From Hippopus hippopus (lineage: Eukaryota > Mollusca > Bivalvia > Cardiida > Cardiidae), in contig OX328103.1 in NCBI GenBank assembly GCA_946811185.2, positions 3,538,132 to 3,602,131 of the forward strand: a stretch of 64,000 nt of DNA. Reading direction: 5' to 3'. The translations under genes and the position numbers were made by a program. Of the stretch, positions 38,471 to 48,567 are shown piece after piece; the stretch's first letter is position 1, and every line of letters starts with the position of its first letter. The notes under the pieces were generated by a model that had not been told where the DNA came from, did not search any database, and saw only the letters and a program-made list of their open reading frames with translations.

Positions 38471-38701
38471 GGTAGACCTTTTACAAGACGACAGAATTTT
38501 AGACCCATCTACACTGAAAGCCCTCGCAGACGACAAATAAAACATGGCACAAATTATGGGATTTGTATGTGAAAGGGTAAAAAGCATTGTTGGAAAAGGA
38601 GAAAATGCTGGAAACCAGCATTTTCTCCTTTTCCAACAATGTTTTCAAAAGGCATTGTTGTCAGTGTTGATTAACTCTGGATTATGTGGTAAAGGTTTAA
38701 G
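38471..38701 (-). mobile_element. Family 1 hairpin MITE
   Basis: ACCTTTTACAAGACGACAG, core 38584-38645 with matching TTGTTGG/CCAACAA changes in both arms, end GGATTATGTGGTAAAGGTTTAA. Confidence 0.85.
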
Positions 38702-39044
38702 GGGATAGACTTGTACCCAGTCTGTAACTCAGGTTCCATTTACGTCAGAACCGAAAAGCTTCCGGATGCCCTTGACCTTGGCGCATTTTCTGAGTATCAT
38801 CCGAACAAAGAACTAAGAGACGTGCTTTACGTTAGTGAACAGTCGCCTTCGAATGTGTTCTGCAAATTTACGTAGAAACAGTTCATTTAAATCATAAATA
38901 ACCGGATTGGACAGAGCTATTGAAAGTAATAGTTTGGACGATTTATCATCATCGTTTATCAACTTGATCGCTTGTGCACTCGAACAGCGGATTCACTTTT
39001 TAACTCTACTGTTTTGAAATAAAAAAAAAAAGCAAGGTGTTGTC
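38702..39044. other. No feature recognised
   Basis: No coding or repeat signal supported. Confidence 0.45.
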
Positions 39045-39086
39045 AAAGCCCTGCTTACTCGTCACAACTCGGCCGATTCCGTAATG
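39045..39086 (+). repeat. Repeat H fragment
   Basis: CTTACTCGTCACAACTCGG matches the terminal block of repeat H in inverse orientation. Confidence 0.45.
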
Positions 39087-39186
39087 TACCAGTCTACCTC
39101 ATGATTCAATTGCTTCTTAAATGAAATAGATTTTACGGATCAATATCTATGATGACTTGCTTGGTATAATGCATCACGGAGATGGT
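39087..39186 (+). mobile_element. Family 3, right part
   Basis: CCAGTCTACCTCATGATTCAA, GATGACTTGCTTGGTATAATG, CATCACGGAGATG. Confidence 0.65.
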
Positions 39187-39340
39187 CGTTTCTTACAACT
39201 TATTCAGGATATTTTTACAGAGCCCTACAAGGGCATGGTGTGGTTTTCAATATTTCGACTATAAAAACTTTTGGAATAACTGAATAGGCGCAGACATACT
39301 AAATAGTAATATTATTGACATTAAAAATATATTACATTTC

Positions 39341-39605
39341 AGCCATGCTCTGGCAAATGGAGGTTTCATGCATCTCTGTGATGAATTATACCAATCCAGT
39401 CACCATATAATTATGGATCCATAAAATCTATTGTATCCACAAACCAATTGAATACTGAGGTAGAATGGTCCTTTGGACACGCTGAAAATTTGCCAAAAGC
39501 AAATCGATTTCGACACTTGTCAGCCTGCATGGACTGCGCAGGTAAATTTGGGTCGATACTTTTTGCAGAATCATCAAACCCCCTTTTCACAGAGCAAGGC
39601 CCATT
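39341..39605 (-). mobile_element. Family 3 hairpin MITE
   Basis: CAGCCATGCTCTGGCAAATGG, ATAATTATGGATCCATAAAAT, partly decayed hairpin, end CCCCTTTTCACAGAGCAAGG. Confidence 0.8.
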
Positions 39606-39685
39606 TTCTTTTTATTAGGCTATGATTTTTATTGTTATAATATACGTCTACTCACTGCATATAGAAAAAGATCCGAATTCAAATG

Positions 39686-39913
39686 AGGCATGCTTTGGCA
39701 AAAGGGAGCTAAATGCATCTCCATTTAGGACCTACAAAATCCATTGTATCTAACAATCGACTGAATCCTGAGGTAGACTGGTCCTTTGACATGCAGAATA
39801 TTGAGCTATATCAAAAAGTTTCGACCCAGGTCAGCCTGCGCGGACTGCGCAGGCTGACCTGGATCGATACTTTTTGCAGATGCATTAAGCCCCCTTTTCA
39901 CAAAGCAAGGCTC
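39686..39913 (-). mobile_element. Family 3 hairpin MITE
   Basis: GAGGCATGCTTTGGCAAAAGG, fully paired hairpin CCCAGGTCAGCCTGCGC at 39823-39864, end CACAAAGCAAGGCTC. Confidence 0.85.
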
Positions 39914-39956
39914 AAATATTCTTATTTGAGTCACGTAAAATCGAGACCATCAATCC

Positions 39957-40162
39957 TCAACCTGTCAAATAAGTTAAAATGAAACTTTCAAGCCAATGGT
40001 ACAAACCCAATTTTTTACTTTTTCAAAGTCAATTTTGGGGGAAAAAATCTCCATATCGGACAGTGTAGATCCAAGATCAGACTGCACGTTCTGTGCAGTC
40101 TGATCTTGATCTTCACTGTCCGCAAAAGAACCTTGAGTCGCGCTTAGCAGCCTTAGGGTAAA
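39957..40162 (-). mobile_element. Family 2 hairpin MITE
   Basis: TCAACCTGTCAAATAAG, ATGAAACTTTCAAGCCAATGG, hairpin at about 40055-40122, end GCGCTTAGCAGCCTTAGGG. Confidence 0.85.
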
Positions 40163-40219
40163 ATTATCTATTGGATTCCATTAATAGAAAAAAAAGAGAA
40201 ATTATGGAATTAAAAAATA

Positions 40220-40482
40220 TGAGCCATGCACTATGAAAAGGGTGCTTAATATATCTGCGATAAGTACCGATCCAGGCCAGCCTGCGCAGTCCGCGCAGGA
40301 TGACCTGAGTCGAAATTTTTTGCTATCGGTAAATTTTCCGCATGTCAAAGGACCAGTCTACCTCCAGGTTCAGCCGGTTGTTCCACAAAATGAATTTTAT
40401 GGATCCATGGTTATATGAAAACTTGCTTGGTAAAATGGATCACGGAGATGCATTAACCATCTTTTGCTAGCGCATGGCTTAT
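40220..40482 (+). mobile_element. Family 3 hairpin MITE
   Basis: GAGCCATGCACTATGAAAAGG, hairpin CCAGGCCAGCCTGCGCAG, end CTTTTGCTAGCGCATGGC. Confidence 0.8.
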
Positions 40483-40542
40483 GTTAATGTGGTGAATGCA
40501 ACAACCCAATTTAATTAATTTATCTATTCAGTCGCTGTATAA

Positions 40543-40808
40543 TATGGCCTGCAACACGCGAAAGGGGCATTCGGACATTTGCGTAAAGTGTCGTCTCGGA
40601 TCAGCCTGCGCAGTCCGCGCAGGCTAATCCGAGACGGCACTTTACGACTACATTAGATTTTGTCTCACAGTAGGCTTGCACAAAGCAGAAAATTACATAA
40701 AAACGGAAAGTGCCATTTCGGATTAGTCTGCGCGGACTGCGCAGAATGATCCGAAACGACACTTTACGCAAATGTCTCAATGCCCCTTTTCGCGTGTTGC
40801 AGGGCATT
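40543..40808. mobile_element. Family 4 double-hairpin element, intact
   Basis: Ends CCTGCAACACGCGAAAGGGGC and CCCTTTTCGCGTGTTGCAGG. Each terminal repeat is over 100 bp and contains its own hairpin (CAGCCTGCGCAGTCCGCGC type) and ACATTTGCGTAAAGTG. The centre is TTAGATTTTGTCTCACAGTAG. Non-coding. Confidence 0.85.
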
Positions 40809-40867
40809 ATATCAATAAGGTTATGATTTATTTAAACACCGTTTTTTTACTTTCACTGAATGATGCA

Positions 40868-41230
40868 ACCCTTAACATGGCAATCCCGAATTTTAACAAC
40901 CTTGAGGCTTTTTAAACCAGTGCAGGAAAAGGAGACAATTCTGAGTTTTAACAACTTTGAGAAAGAAGGCTTTTGAAAACATTGTGGGAAAAAGAGACAA
41001 TTCCGAGTTTTATAAACTTTGAGAAATATGGCTTTGAAAGCATTGTGGGAAAAGGAGACAATTCCGAGTTTTATAAACTTTGAGAAAGATGGCTTTTGGA
41101 ATCATTGTGGGAAAAGGATATTTTTTCACCTTTGTACCAAAACGCGCTCTGTCTTTACAAAAACAAATACTTTCATTATAACCATATTTGTACTTTGCAA
41201 ATGCATTTGCATCGGACAAGTCTAAAAGTG
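40868..41230 (+). mobile_element. Family 1 copy with amplified left arm
   Basis: The left arm (AATTCYGAGTTTTA...TTTGAGAAAG...CATTGTGGGAAAAGG) is repeated, with unit starts at about 40936, 40998 and 41059 (61-62 bp apart), after a diverged first unit at 40881. The core palindrome is lost. Right end GCAAATGCATTTGCATCGG. Confidence 0.85.
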
Positions 41231-41267
41231 TGTATAGACAATTCTAAATTCTAAAGTGTAAATTTAA

Positions 41268-41438
41268 GAAATAATCTTCTTTCTATCGTGGTTTATCGTT
41301 CAATAAACCACAGTTGTGAGTTATGAGGCACAATAAATAATCCACAAGGGCGATAGCCCGAGTGGTTTATTCATTGCGCCTCATAACTCACAACGTGGTT
41401 TATTGAACGATAAACCACGATAGAAAGAAGATTATTTC
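41268..41438. repeat. Long inverted repeat, about 75-bp arms
   Basis: GAAATAATCTTCTTTCTATCG at the left and CGATAGAAAGAAGATTATTTC at the right. Pairing continues through GTGGTTTATCGTTCAATAAAC and TGTGAGTTATGAGGC. The loop contains GGGCGATAGCCC. Confidence 0.9.
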
Positions 41439-41439
41439 G

Positions 41440-41641
41440 ATTCTAACATGACAAATTCTTTATGAAAGGAAAACAAGTTCATCCTTAGAGTAAAAACGCG
41501 GATGACGACTGTGTTCTATTGAATAACTCACTAACTTACTTTATACAGAGTGACGTCACTCTGCATGTGGAATGTCGCAGATTTTACCACGCTTTCCTTG
41601 CACTGTGTTTATAAAGCCGAATTCGCGTGTCATGTTAGAAT
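41440..41641. repeat. Possible element with 14-bp terminal repeats
   Basis: ATTCTAACATGACA at 41440-41453 and its exact inverse TGTCATGTTAGAAT at 41628-41641. It may form one unit with the long inverted repeat on its left. Confidence 0.5.
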
Positions 41642-41676
41642 ATTTAATATTGTTACTCACAAAAATGATTTTGACA

Positions 41677-41925
41677 TGAACCCTTTACCTAGCAACTGAA
41701 ATTTTTAGACCAGTCTAAATTTAAAGCATTTGCAGACGACAACATAATTGTGACTCAACAGCTGAACTTTTTTAAAGAGTAAAAAACGTTGTGAGGAAAT
41801 GATGAAATGCTGGTTACCAGCATTTTCACCTTTTCCTATAATGTTCTCAAAAGCTTTCTTTCTCAGGGTCGTTAGATTTAAAATTTAAAGATACTGAAAG
41901 TCAGGATTGTGCAGTAAAGGATTAA
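41677..41925 (-). mobile_element. Family 1 hairpin MITE
   Basis: TGAACCCTTTACCTAGCAAC, core at 41788-41850 with several mismatches, a small insertion (GATTTAAAATTTAAAG), end GTGCAGTAAAGGATTAA. Confidence 0.8.
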
Positions 41926-42058
41926 GAAACAGTAATATTGAGCAATGCGCCTTACGATAAATTTCTGCTTTTGTCATGGTGTTTTTCCTGTGCAGTTTTC
42001 TACATTTCTAATAGCTGTATTTGGACTATTCAATCGTCTAATATCTTTTCCCTCTTAA
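41922..42058 (+). repeat. Flank repeat, copy 1
   Basis: TTAAGAAACAGTAATATTGAG, TTTTCTACATTTCTAATAG and TATTCAATCGTCTAATAT recur in order at 42304-42450. The copies bracket a Family 1 element. Confidence 0.7.
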
Positions 42059-42276
42059 CTCTTAACCAAACGACAAAATTTTAGAAACTGAGAGCATTTG
42101 CAGACGACAAATTAATGGTGGCTCAACGGACGAATTATGTCTTTGATAGGGTAGAAAACATTGCTGATAAAGGAGAAAATGCTGGTTACCAGCATTTTCT
42201 CCTTTTCCCACAATGTTTTCAAAAGGCTCCTTTTCTAAGGGTCGTTTAAACTCGAGACTGTGTGATAAAGAGTCAA
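42055..42276 (-). mobile_element. Family 1 hairpin MITE
   Basis: TTAACTCTTAACCAAACGAC, core at 42156-42222, right end CGAGACTGTGTGATAAAGAG. Confidence 0.85.
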
Positions 42277-42303
42277 TACTGTACCTCACAAAAAAAAACC
42301 CCG

Positions 42304-42450
42304 ACGTTAAGAAACTGTAATATTGAACAATGGAGAAAATGCTCATCACAAGCAATATCATCTTTTGTCACAATGTTTTTCTATTCATTTTCTACATTTC
42401 TAATCCAAATACATATGTACTTAGATTATTCAATCGTCTAATGTCATCTT
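42304..42450 (+). repeat. Flank repeat, copy 2
   Basis: TTAAGAAACTGTAATATTGAA, CATTTTCTACATTTCTAATCC and TATTCAATCGTCTAATGTC, parallel to 41922-42058. Confidence 0.7.
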
Positions 42451-42602
42451 TTTAAACAGATAGGTCCCATTTAGGTGTTTACAATGCGAATAAAATCCCA
42501 ACTTCTCATACCAATGAAGTAACTGCTTCATTTGAATACAAAACTACTTACTTGTCGCTATTATGTTTACATTTTCAGACTCACGGCGCCGTAGGCAGGC
42601 AG

Positions 42603-42837
42603 TTAAATCTTTACTAAACGATTTCACGTTTTAAGCCACTACGATGAAGAAACCTTTATGAAAACATTGTGGGGAAAAGGAGAAAATGCTGGTAACCAGC
42701 ATTTTCTCCTTTTCCCACAATGTTTTCTTTCCGTTTCGAAGTAAAATTTTCATCCTTTGCGCCATGTTTGAATTGTTGCCCGCAATTTCTTTTGATATAA
42801 GCGACTCTTAGACTTTTGTCGTCTTGTAAAGAGTTAA
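42603..42837 (+). mobile_element. Family 1 hairpin MITE
   Basis: TTAAATCTTTACTAAACG, near-perfect core at about 42659-42727, GTCGTCTTGTAAAGAGTTAA. Confidence 0.85.
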
Positions 42838-43295
42838 TTTTTACTGTCCGCACCAACGGATCGCTTTATTTCCAATTTCGATAATACAATTTAAGGTATT
42901 TGCAGAAGAGTTCGATTTAACTCAACATAATTAATGATTCATTTCGTCTGAAGACTGAAAAACATTCGGCAAAAACCAATTGTTTACCTCCGGTGCACTC
43001 AAAAACGAGGCTTGTACGCCAATCCTAATGTATAAACTTTTGGATACAGGAAGTAATGAAGCGCCACCTATTCGACGACACCTGCTTCGAATTTTCTACC
43101 GAGGTGATTCTCTCGTGTTGCAGATATTTTATTTGAAAATTGAATAAAAGTGTCTGTCTACGATTTAAATGCTGTAATAAAAGTGTTACATGTTGTAATG
43201 TAGACACAATAGCGAGCTTCATTAAACAGTCCGCGTGAATATTTTACAAACTTTATGTTACAGACGTGCGCTTCGCACGTCCAGATCGCCATCAT
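42838..43295. other. No feature recognised
   Basis: No supported coding or repeat signal. Confidence 0.45.
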
Positions 43296-43690
43296 TAATG
43301 GCCCAATAGCGGCCAAGAAAATCAAAGCAGGTGTTAAAATGCATTTAAATTTAAATCATACCATTTAAGAGTACGGAAAAATTGTGAAGATGATATTCTA
43401 TTATTGTGTGGTCGGTCCAAGTGTAAATGACTTGCAGAAAATGAATTTTAAAATCAGGCAAAAAGTAAACAAAAGATAGAGTGACCTGGCAGGTTTAAAC
43501 CTATTTTTGAAATAAATTTTTCTGTGTAAGCGACTTACACTGGAACCGACCCTACAGTGACAGACTGTCATCTTCACAATCACTTTCATACCTTTAAATG
43601 GTATGTTTTAAATTGGAATGCATTTTAACACCCGCCTTGTGTACTTTTCGCAGCTATTGTTACTTTTAGTCAGACATTATGGGCATAAAA
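43296..43690. mobile_element. Foldback element F, complete
   Basis: Left arm: GGCCCAATAGCGGCCAAG, GGTGTTAAAATGCATTTAAA, TGTGAAGATGATATTCT, GGTCGGTCCAAGTGTAA. Right arm is the inverse: TTACACTGGAACCGACC, CATCTTCACAATCACTTTC, GCATTTTAACACCCGCC. Arms of roughly 150 bp around an unpaired centre. Confidence 0.85.
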
Positions 43691-43788
43691 TCAGTCTAAC
43701 ACTAAGTCCTTTTTTTACGGCTAGAAGAGAGTAGCACAAGGCCTGGTGAACTTAATTCTTATCTTCAAGATCATTAAGTTAATTCTTA

Positions 43789-44006
43789 AAAACAATACCG
43801 AGCTTGTAACGAAGAAGAAGGCTTTTGAAAATATTTTTTAGAAAAAGGAAAAAATACTGGTAACCAACATTTTCTAATTTTCCCATAATGTTTTCTACCC
43901 TGTCAAAGAAAAATCTCGTCCTTTCAGCTGCAGTTATTTACTCGTCTGCAAATGCTTTCAGTTCGTGTTAGAAGAATCTAAACTTCTGACATATGGTATT
44001 GATTAA
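43789..44006 (+). mobile_element. Family 1 hairpin MITE, left end degenerate
   Basis: AACAATACCGAGCTTG, AAGAAGGCTTTTGAAAAT, TTTCTACCCTGTC, CTCGTCTGCAAATGCTTTC, ending at the shared TTAA 44003-44006. Confidence 0.75.
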
Positions 44007-44233
44007 ATCTTTACCAAACGACAAAAATTTGGAAACATCCAAATTGAAAGCATTTGCAGACGACAAATCGAATGTAGCTCAAATGATGAAATTTGTCTCT
44101 GAAAGTGGGGAAAACATGGTGGGGAAAAGGAGAAAATGCTGGTTACCAGCATTTTCTCCTTTTTCCCACCATGTTTTCAAAAGCTGACTTCCTCAGGGCC
44201 GTTTAGACTCGGGATCGTGTAATAAATGATTAA
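44003..44233 (-). mobile_element. Family 1 hairpin MITE, chained
   Basis: Shares TTAA 44003-44006 with the preceding copy and ends at TTAA 44230-44233. An extra terminus (ACGAGGGATGAACAGTTTGG to TTAA 44261-44264) follows. Both core arms have the same ATGGTGGG/CCCACCAT change. Confidence 0.85.
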
Positions 44234-44334
44234 ACGAGGGATGAACAGTTTGGCAAAGGATTAACCTTTTTATGTGGAATTCAATAACGTTTGGAGCCTA
44301 TTCTTCATTAGTTTCGGTACATTTTCATAGTAGT

Positions 44335-44559
44335 TTAACCTTTTACCAAACAATCCCTGGTTTTTACGAGCCAGAGGAAGAAACCTTCTGAAAACATTGT
44401 GGGAAAAGGAGAAAATGCTGGTAACCAGCATTTTCTCCTTTTCCCACAATGTTTTCTACCCTTTCTAAGACAGTTTTCTCTATTTGAGGCACATATTGTC
44501 GTCTGCAAGTGCTATCCATTTGGACCAGTCTAACATTTTGTCGTTTGGTAAAGAGTTAA
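44335..44559 (+). mobile_element. Family 1 hairpin MITE
   Basis: TTAA at 44335-44338 and 44556-44559. Perfectly paired core at about 44391-44457. Confidence 0.9.
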
Positions 44560-44561
44560 AT

Positions 44562-44710
44562 TGAATTATCTCTTCACCAGATGACAAAAATTTTAGACTT
44601 GTCCTCAATGAAAACATTTTCAGACGACAAATTCTGCTCGACTTAAATGTTGCCACTTTCGTTCATTTTGACAGAAGACACTGCGGGAAATAGAGAAAAT
44701 GCTAGTTACC
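44562..44710 (-). mobile_element. Family 1, left half
   Basis: ATCTCTTCACCAGATGAC, AAAATTTTAGACTTGTCC, truncated inside the core after GAAAATGCTAGTTACC. Confidence 0.7.
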
Positions 44711-45268
44711 TTAGAGGTTCGAAATAATTGGCTTCTAATTTCGGCTGCTATATGTCAACAGCAAAAATGAAACTGAAGTGTTTTGCTCATTATCTCCCGC
44801 TAGATGGCATTCTACAAATACACATCTATCTAATTTGGGCATTCTGGGTACAGAACCGGACTACTTTTAAAAATGATAACCGTTACTTTGAATTTCAAAA
44901 CAAAATAAACGTTTACTCAATAAAACGCTACCTGGTGCGATTCATTCAGCTATGATCAGCTAGCATGTAACCTATGCACTGGCCATTTATTAAAACAGCC
45001 CCTACAGGCTTGGGTAAGAGCTTCGGTATAAGCCCTACTTTTCCCTAGTATATGGGGTCGGTGATACGTCATAGCAGACAGGTCGAATCTTCGAAGAGTA
45101 TGACATGCGCAGACAAGAGTGTTTTGCTTGACATCCTTTCTAAGGATGTCTTTTTCAAGTTGCAAATTTGTTTCAAGCACTGATCCGTTTTTTCGTTCGG
45201 CTGTGTTTGAAAAAAACATCGAGTTGTGTCCTGTCTTCGCATGCACCGTTATGTCTTTCAAAAACATT
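44711..45268. other. No firm feature
   Basis: A minus-strand open frame at 44956-45276 (106 codons) shows no recognisable domain and overlaps a Family 3 end. Confidence 0.35.
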
Positions 45269-45510
45269 GGAGCCATACTTTGGCAATAGGGGGTTTAATA
45301 CGTTTCTGTGATCCATTATGCCAAGCAAATCATCACATAGTTATGGATCCATTAAATACATTTCGTCTGACAACCGACTGAATCATGAGACAGGCTGGTC
45401 CTCTGAAATGCAGAAAATTGACCGATAGCAAAGAGTTTCGCCCAAGGTAACCCTAGGTCGATATTTTTTGCAGGTGCATTAAACATCCTTTTCACAGAAC
45501 ACGGTTCATT
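45269..45510 (-). mobile_element. Family 3 copy, hairpin lost
   Basis: GGAGCCATACTTTGGCAATAG, GATGACATAG-like block, CAACCGACTGAATCATGAG, end CACAGAACACGGTTC. Confidence 0.75.
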
Positions 45511-45524
45511 GACATTTTCACATA

Positions 45525-45665
45525 TGTCCGTCATTACCGAAGGTATTTACTTCAAACTTGGGCTAGTAGCTAGTTAGCTATCAAAAGAGAACTGCATTAC
45601 CAGACGGGCATGTAACTCTCGAAATCTTTTTGCCACAGTTATGCCCCCTTTTCCACTTGGAATGT
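45525..45665 (-). repeat. Repeat I fragment, reversed
   Basis: GTCATTACCGAAGGTATTTAC and CTATCAAAAGAGAACTGC correspond inversely to parts of 22600-22720. Confidence 0.45.
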
Positions 45666-45871
45666 TTTATTAAAAAGGTATCTGCAGACAAGCGTTGACA
45701 GATGCATGCGATGCTCTTGAGAAGGCGTATAGCAGACAATTCAAAATTACAGGTCAGCCGGAGAGAGAGAAAAAAAGAATTTGTAATACGAGCAAAAATT
45801 GATATTATCTGGATTAATATACCGTACAGAAACAAAATGTGACAAAGTGTGAAATAGTTCGCTTTGAGCTT

Positions 45872-46103
45872 TTCAACTCTTTACCAAACGACACATTTTA
45901 GACTTGTCCAAATTGTAAGCACTTGCAGACGACAAAATAAATATGACCCAAATATTGACACTGGTCACTAAAAAGGGTAGAAAACATTGTGGAAAAAAGG
46001 AGAAAATGTTGGTTACCAGCATTTTCTCCTTTTTTCCACAATGTTTTCAAATGCCTACTTGGCAAGGGTCGTTAAAACTAGGACCTATGTTTTAAATTGT
46101 TAA
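45872..46103 (-). mobile_element. Family 1 hairpin MITE
   Basis: TCAACTCTTTACCAAACGAC, core 45982-46050 with matching extra-A/extra-T changes in both arms, right end ending at TTAA 46100-46103. Confidence 0.85.
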
Positions 46104-46161
46104 CCTTTTATCTCAACCGTTGGATCAAAAATAGCAGCTGCAGATGTGTCAAAATAATTAT

Positions 46162-46993
46162 GTGGCTTGCAACACGAGAAAAGGGGTTTTCGGACATTTG
46201 CGTAAAGTGTCGTCTTGGATCAGCCTGTGCAGTCCGCGCAGGCTGATCTGAGACGGCACTTTACGACTACTTTAGATTTTTTGCTACAGTAGACATGCAC
46301 AAAACAGAAATTTACATAACTAGAGGCCCTGAAGGGCCTGAAATCGCTCTACTGGCAGTGATTTTGCTTTTATGCTAGCATACATTATGAATTCATGATG
46401 CAAAAAGAAAAAAAAACAACAAAGATTAAAACAAGAAATGCTGACTTCATCGCGTAAACAAGAAATCGAAATTTTCAACTTGAAATGGCTACTTTTCCCA
46501 TACTGTTTGTTGGATTTTTTTTCAAAATCGATAGGGTTGAAGCTATTGATGAGATAAACAAACTGTGCAAGTTTCACAAAAATCTGATAACAAATGCAGA
46601 CTTTATCGCGTAAACAAGAAATGAAAATTTTCAACTTGAAATGGCTACTTTTCCCATACTGTTTGTTGGATTTTTCTCAAAATCAATAGGGTTGAAGCTA
46701 TTGATGAGATAAACAAACTGTGCAAGTTTCATGGAAATCTGACCACAAATGCAGGCGTTATCGCGTAAACAAGAAAAAGACTAACGGACGGACAGACGGA
46801 CGGACGTACGGACAGACAGACGGACGGACGGACGACGGAAACCACGCCATGACATAAGCTCTGCTGGCTTTCAGCCAGTAGAGCTAAAAAACGGAAAGTG
46901 TCGTTTTGGATTAACCTGCGCAGACTGCGCGGACTGATCCGAGACGACACTTTCCGCAAATGTCCGAATGGCCCTTTTCGCGTGTTGCAAGCC
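46162..46993. mobile_element. Family 4 element interrupted by a pearl/Helentron-like element
   Basis: Left half 46162-46319 (GGCTTGCAACACGAGAAAAGG) and right half from about 46886 (AAAACGGAAAGTGTCG to GCGTGTTGCAAGCC) match the intact copy at 40543-40808, which lacks the 0.57-kb insert. Confidence 0.85.
46320..46885 (+). mobile_element. Pearl/Helentron-like non-autonomous element
   Basis: A subterminal palindrome at the left (AGGCCCTGAAGGGCCT) and a right hairpin (CTGGCTTTCAGCCAG) followed by TAGAGCT. GCTCTACTGGC is present at the left and inverted at the right end. The core has two ~156-bp tandem units and a partial third (CGCGTAAACAAG at 46451, 46607 and 46762), then an ACGG microsatellite at about 46783-46835. 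This layout matches bivalve pearl-type elements, now thought to be Helentron relatives (from memory). Confidence 0.75.
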
Positions 46994-48279
46994 ATGTAAT
47001 AACGACATGTTTTCATTATCCGCTTGTCAAATTTTAATTACTATCTAATATAACACACCTGAAGCGAAAACCTTTCAAATTCTCTTTTTCTATCTCTGTC
47101 CCAGTACTTTTAGACTAGAGAAGCTAGTCGTTTGCTAGTCTATTGTCACCGAGAGTTATCCAGAACTAAATGTGAACAAAAAACCACACTGTCGTCAAAT
47201 ACTGCCCCACAGAAAACAATTCTTTCCGTTAATTCTTTGTTAGAAATCTTAATTCTGTTAAATATTATACTGTAAAAGTGGATATTACTCCTCGTCTGAA
47301 ATTTCGCGAATCACCAAATACTGACCTTACGCGTGTTTTAACTTCCGCGATCGTTAAAGACAGAATTCCAAAAATTCTAACAAATCTCCCTTTTTACTTC
47401 GATGAAACGTGTTCAATTGACAGTAATAAGCACCACTAGGTTGGTACTCCAGTCGACTTCCAGTTTTACAGTACCATGTTGACAAGAACCACAAAATCTG
47501 TACCACTCCACTTTAAACTACACGTTTGTCTTCTTACAAAGTCATAGACTGAACAAGATGTCACTGATCAGGTACATGATGTTTGCTTATTCGTATATTA
47601 AATCTGTGACCTTAGCAAATCAGGCTTATTTTTACTTATCCCAACACAACCTTTTAAATCCTCATGTTTTTTCGCGGGTGTTGTTGGTACAAGTTTTCCA
47701 ACTGATAACGAAATGAAAGGCATGGAAAAATCAACTACACGTGAACTCTAGCAAATCTTTAAACGCTAATTTATCAAACTTACGTGTTCTTCATTTGCTT
47801 TTCTCCAGTTAAAGATAAAACAAAAACTTATTTTTTTTCAAGTTATTTCCAAATGTGACACATAAATGGCTATGAGTGTTTAGTAAAGTTACCGGATCGA
47901 ACCGGATCGAACTTAATAACCGGACTGGACTAACCTAGTCCTAACTGTCTCGGACTAAATAACTGGAAGGGACCGAGTCGAACCGGGTTTGACAATTTGA
48001 CATTTTTTATTATCTTGTATGGACCAACTTTTTTTTATCTTTACCAAGGCCACTTATTCTACACTCGCTATTATTTCAGTACTTTCAGTACTTTGATTTA
48101 ACCTTCAACAAATCATCAAGATTCAGTAAAAATATCGAAGAAATCGGTAATAGGAGCATAAGGTGCATTTTTTGATTACGAAGATTCTGTCGTAAACCTA
48201 GCTCAAGCCGAAAATAGAAGGGGAGGCAGAGAAATGCCTGCGCATGGTAGGAAGTGAACAAATTACTATCATGTTATTG
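46994..48279. other. Low-repeat stretch, no gene recognised
   Basis: One of the longest intervals without a hairpin element. A short direct repeat ACCGGATCGAACCGGATCGA lies near 47890 and related CCGGACTGGAC/CGGACTAA words follow. Nothing coding could be supported. Confidence 0.45.
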
Positions 48280-48379
48280 AATGGTGTTTTACGCCGCTTT
48301 CAACATTATTTCAGCCATATCACGACGATAGCTCACATATTCATGTTTTCCTGGGTTTTACCAATACTAGGCTAGGGGG
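48280..48379 (-). mobile_element. SINE-2, 3' part, minus strand
   Basis: TTTTACGCCGCTTTCAACAT, GATAGCTCACATATTCATG, TTTACCAATACTAGGCTAGG. Confidence 0.7.
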
Positions 48380-48419
48380 AAGTGAACAAATTACCAAAGA
48401 TAGAATACACTGATAAGCA

Positions 48420-48567
48420 ACATCTTTTCTCCAACTCCCACAATGTTTTCTTTTCTACCCTTCTAAGGACAAATCTTGCCATTCGAGCAATATTTGATTT
48501 GTCGTCTGCAAATGCTTTGAATATGTATTCACCAGTCTAACATTTTCCCGTCTGCTAAAGCATTGAG
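48420..48567 (+). mobile_element. Family 1, right two-thirds
   Basis: CAACATCTTTTCTCC, TTTTCTACCCTTCTAAGG, GTCGTCTGCAAATGCTTTG, CCCGTCTGCTAAAGC. Confidence 0.7.

Noticed and set aside
44956..45276. 106-codon minus-strand frame as a gene
   Set aside because: It overlaps the end of a Family 3 copy and shows no family motif or splice signal that I can support.
46729..47016. Frame with VRPSVCLSVRPSVCPSV
   Set aside because: Translation of the ACGG/ACAG microsatellite of the pearl-like element.
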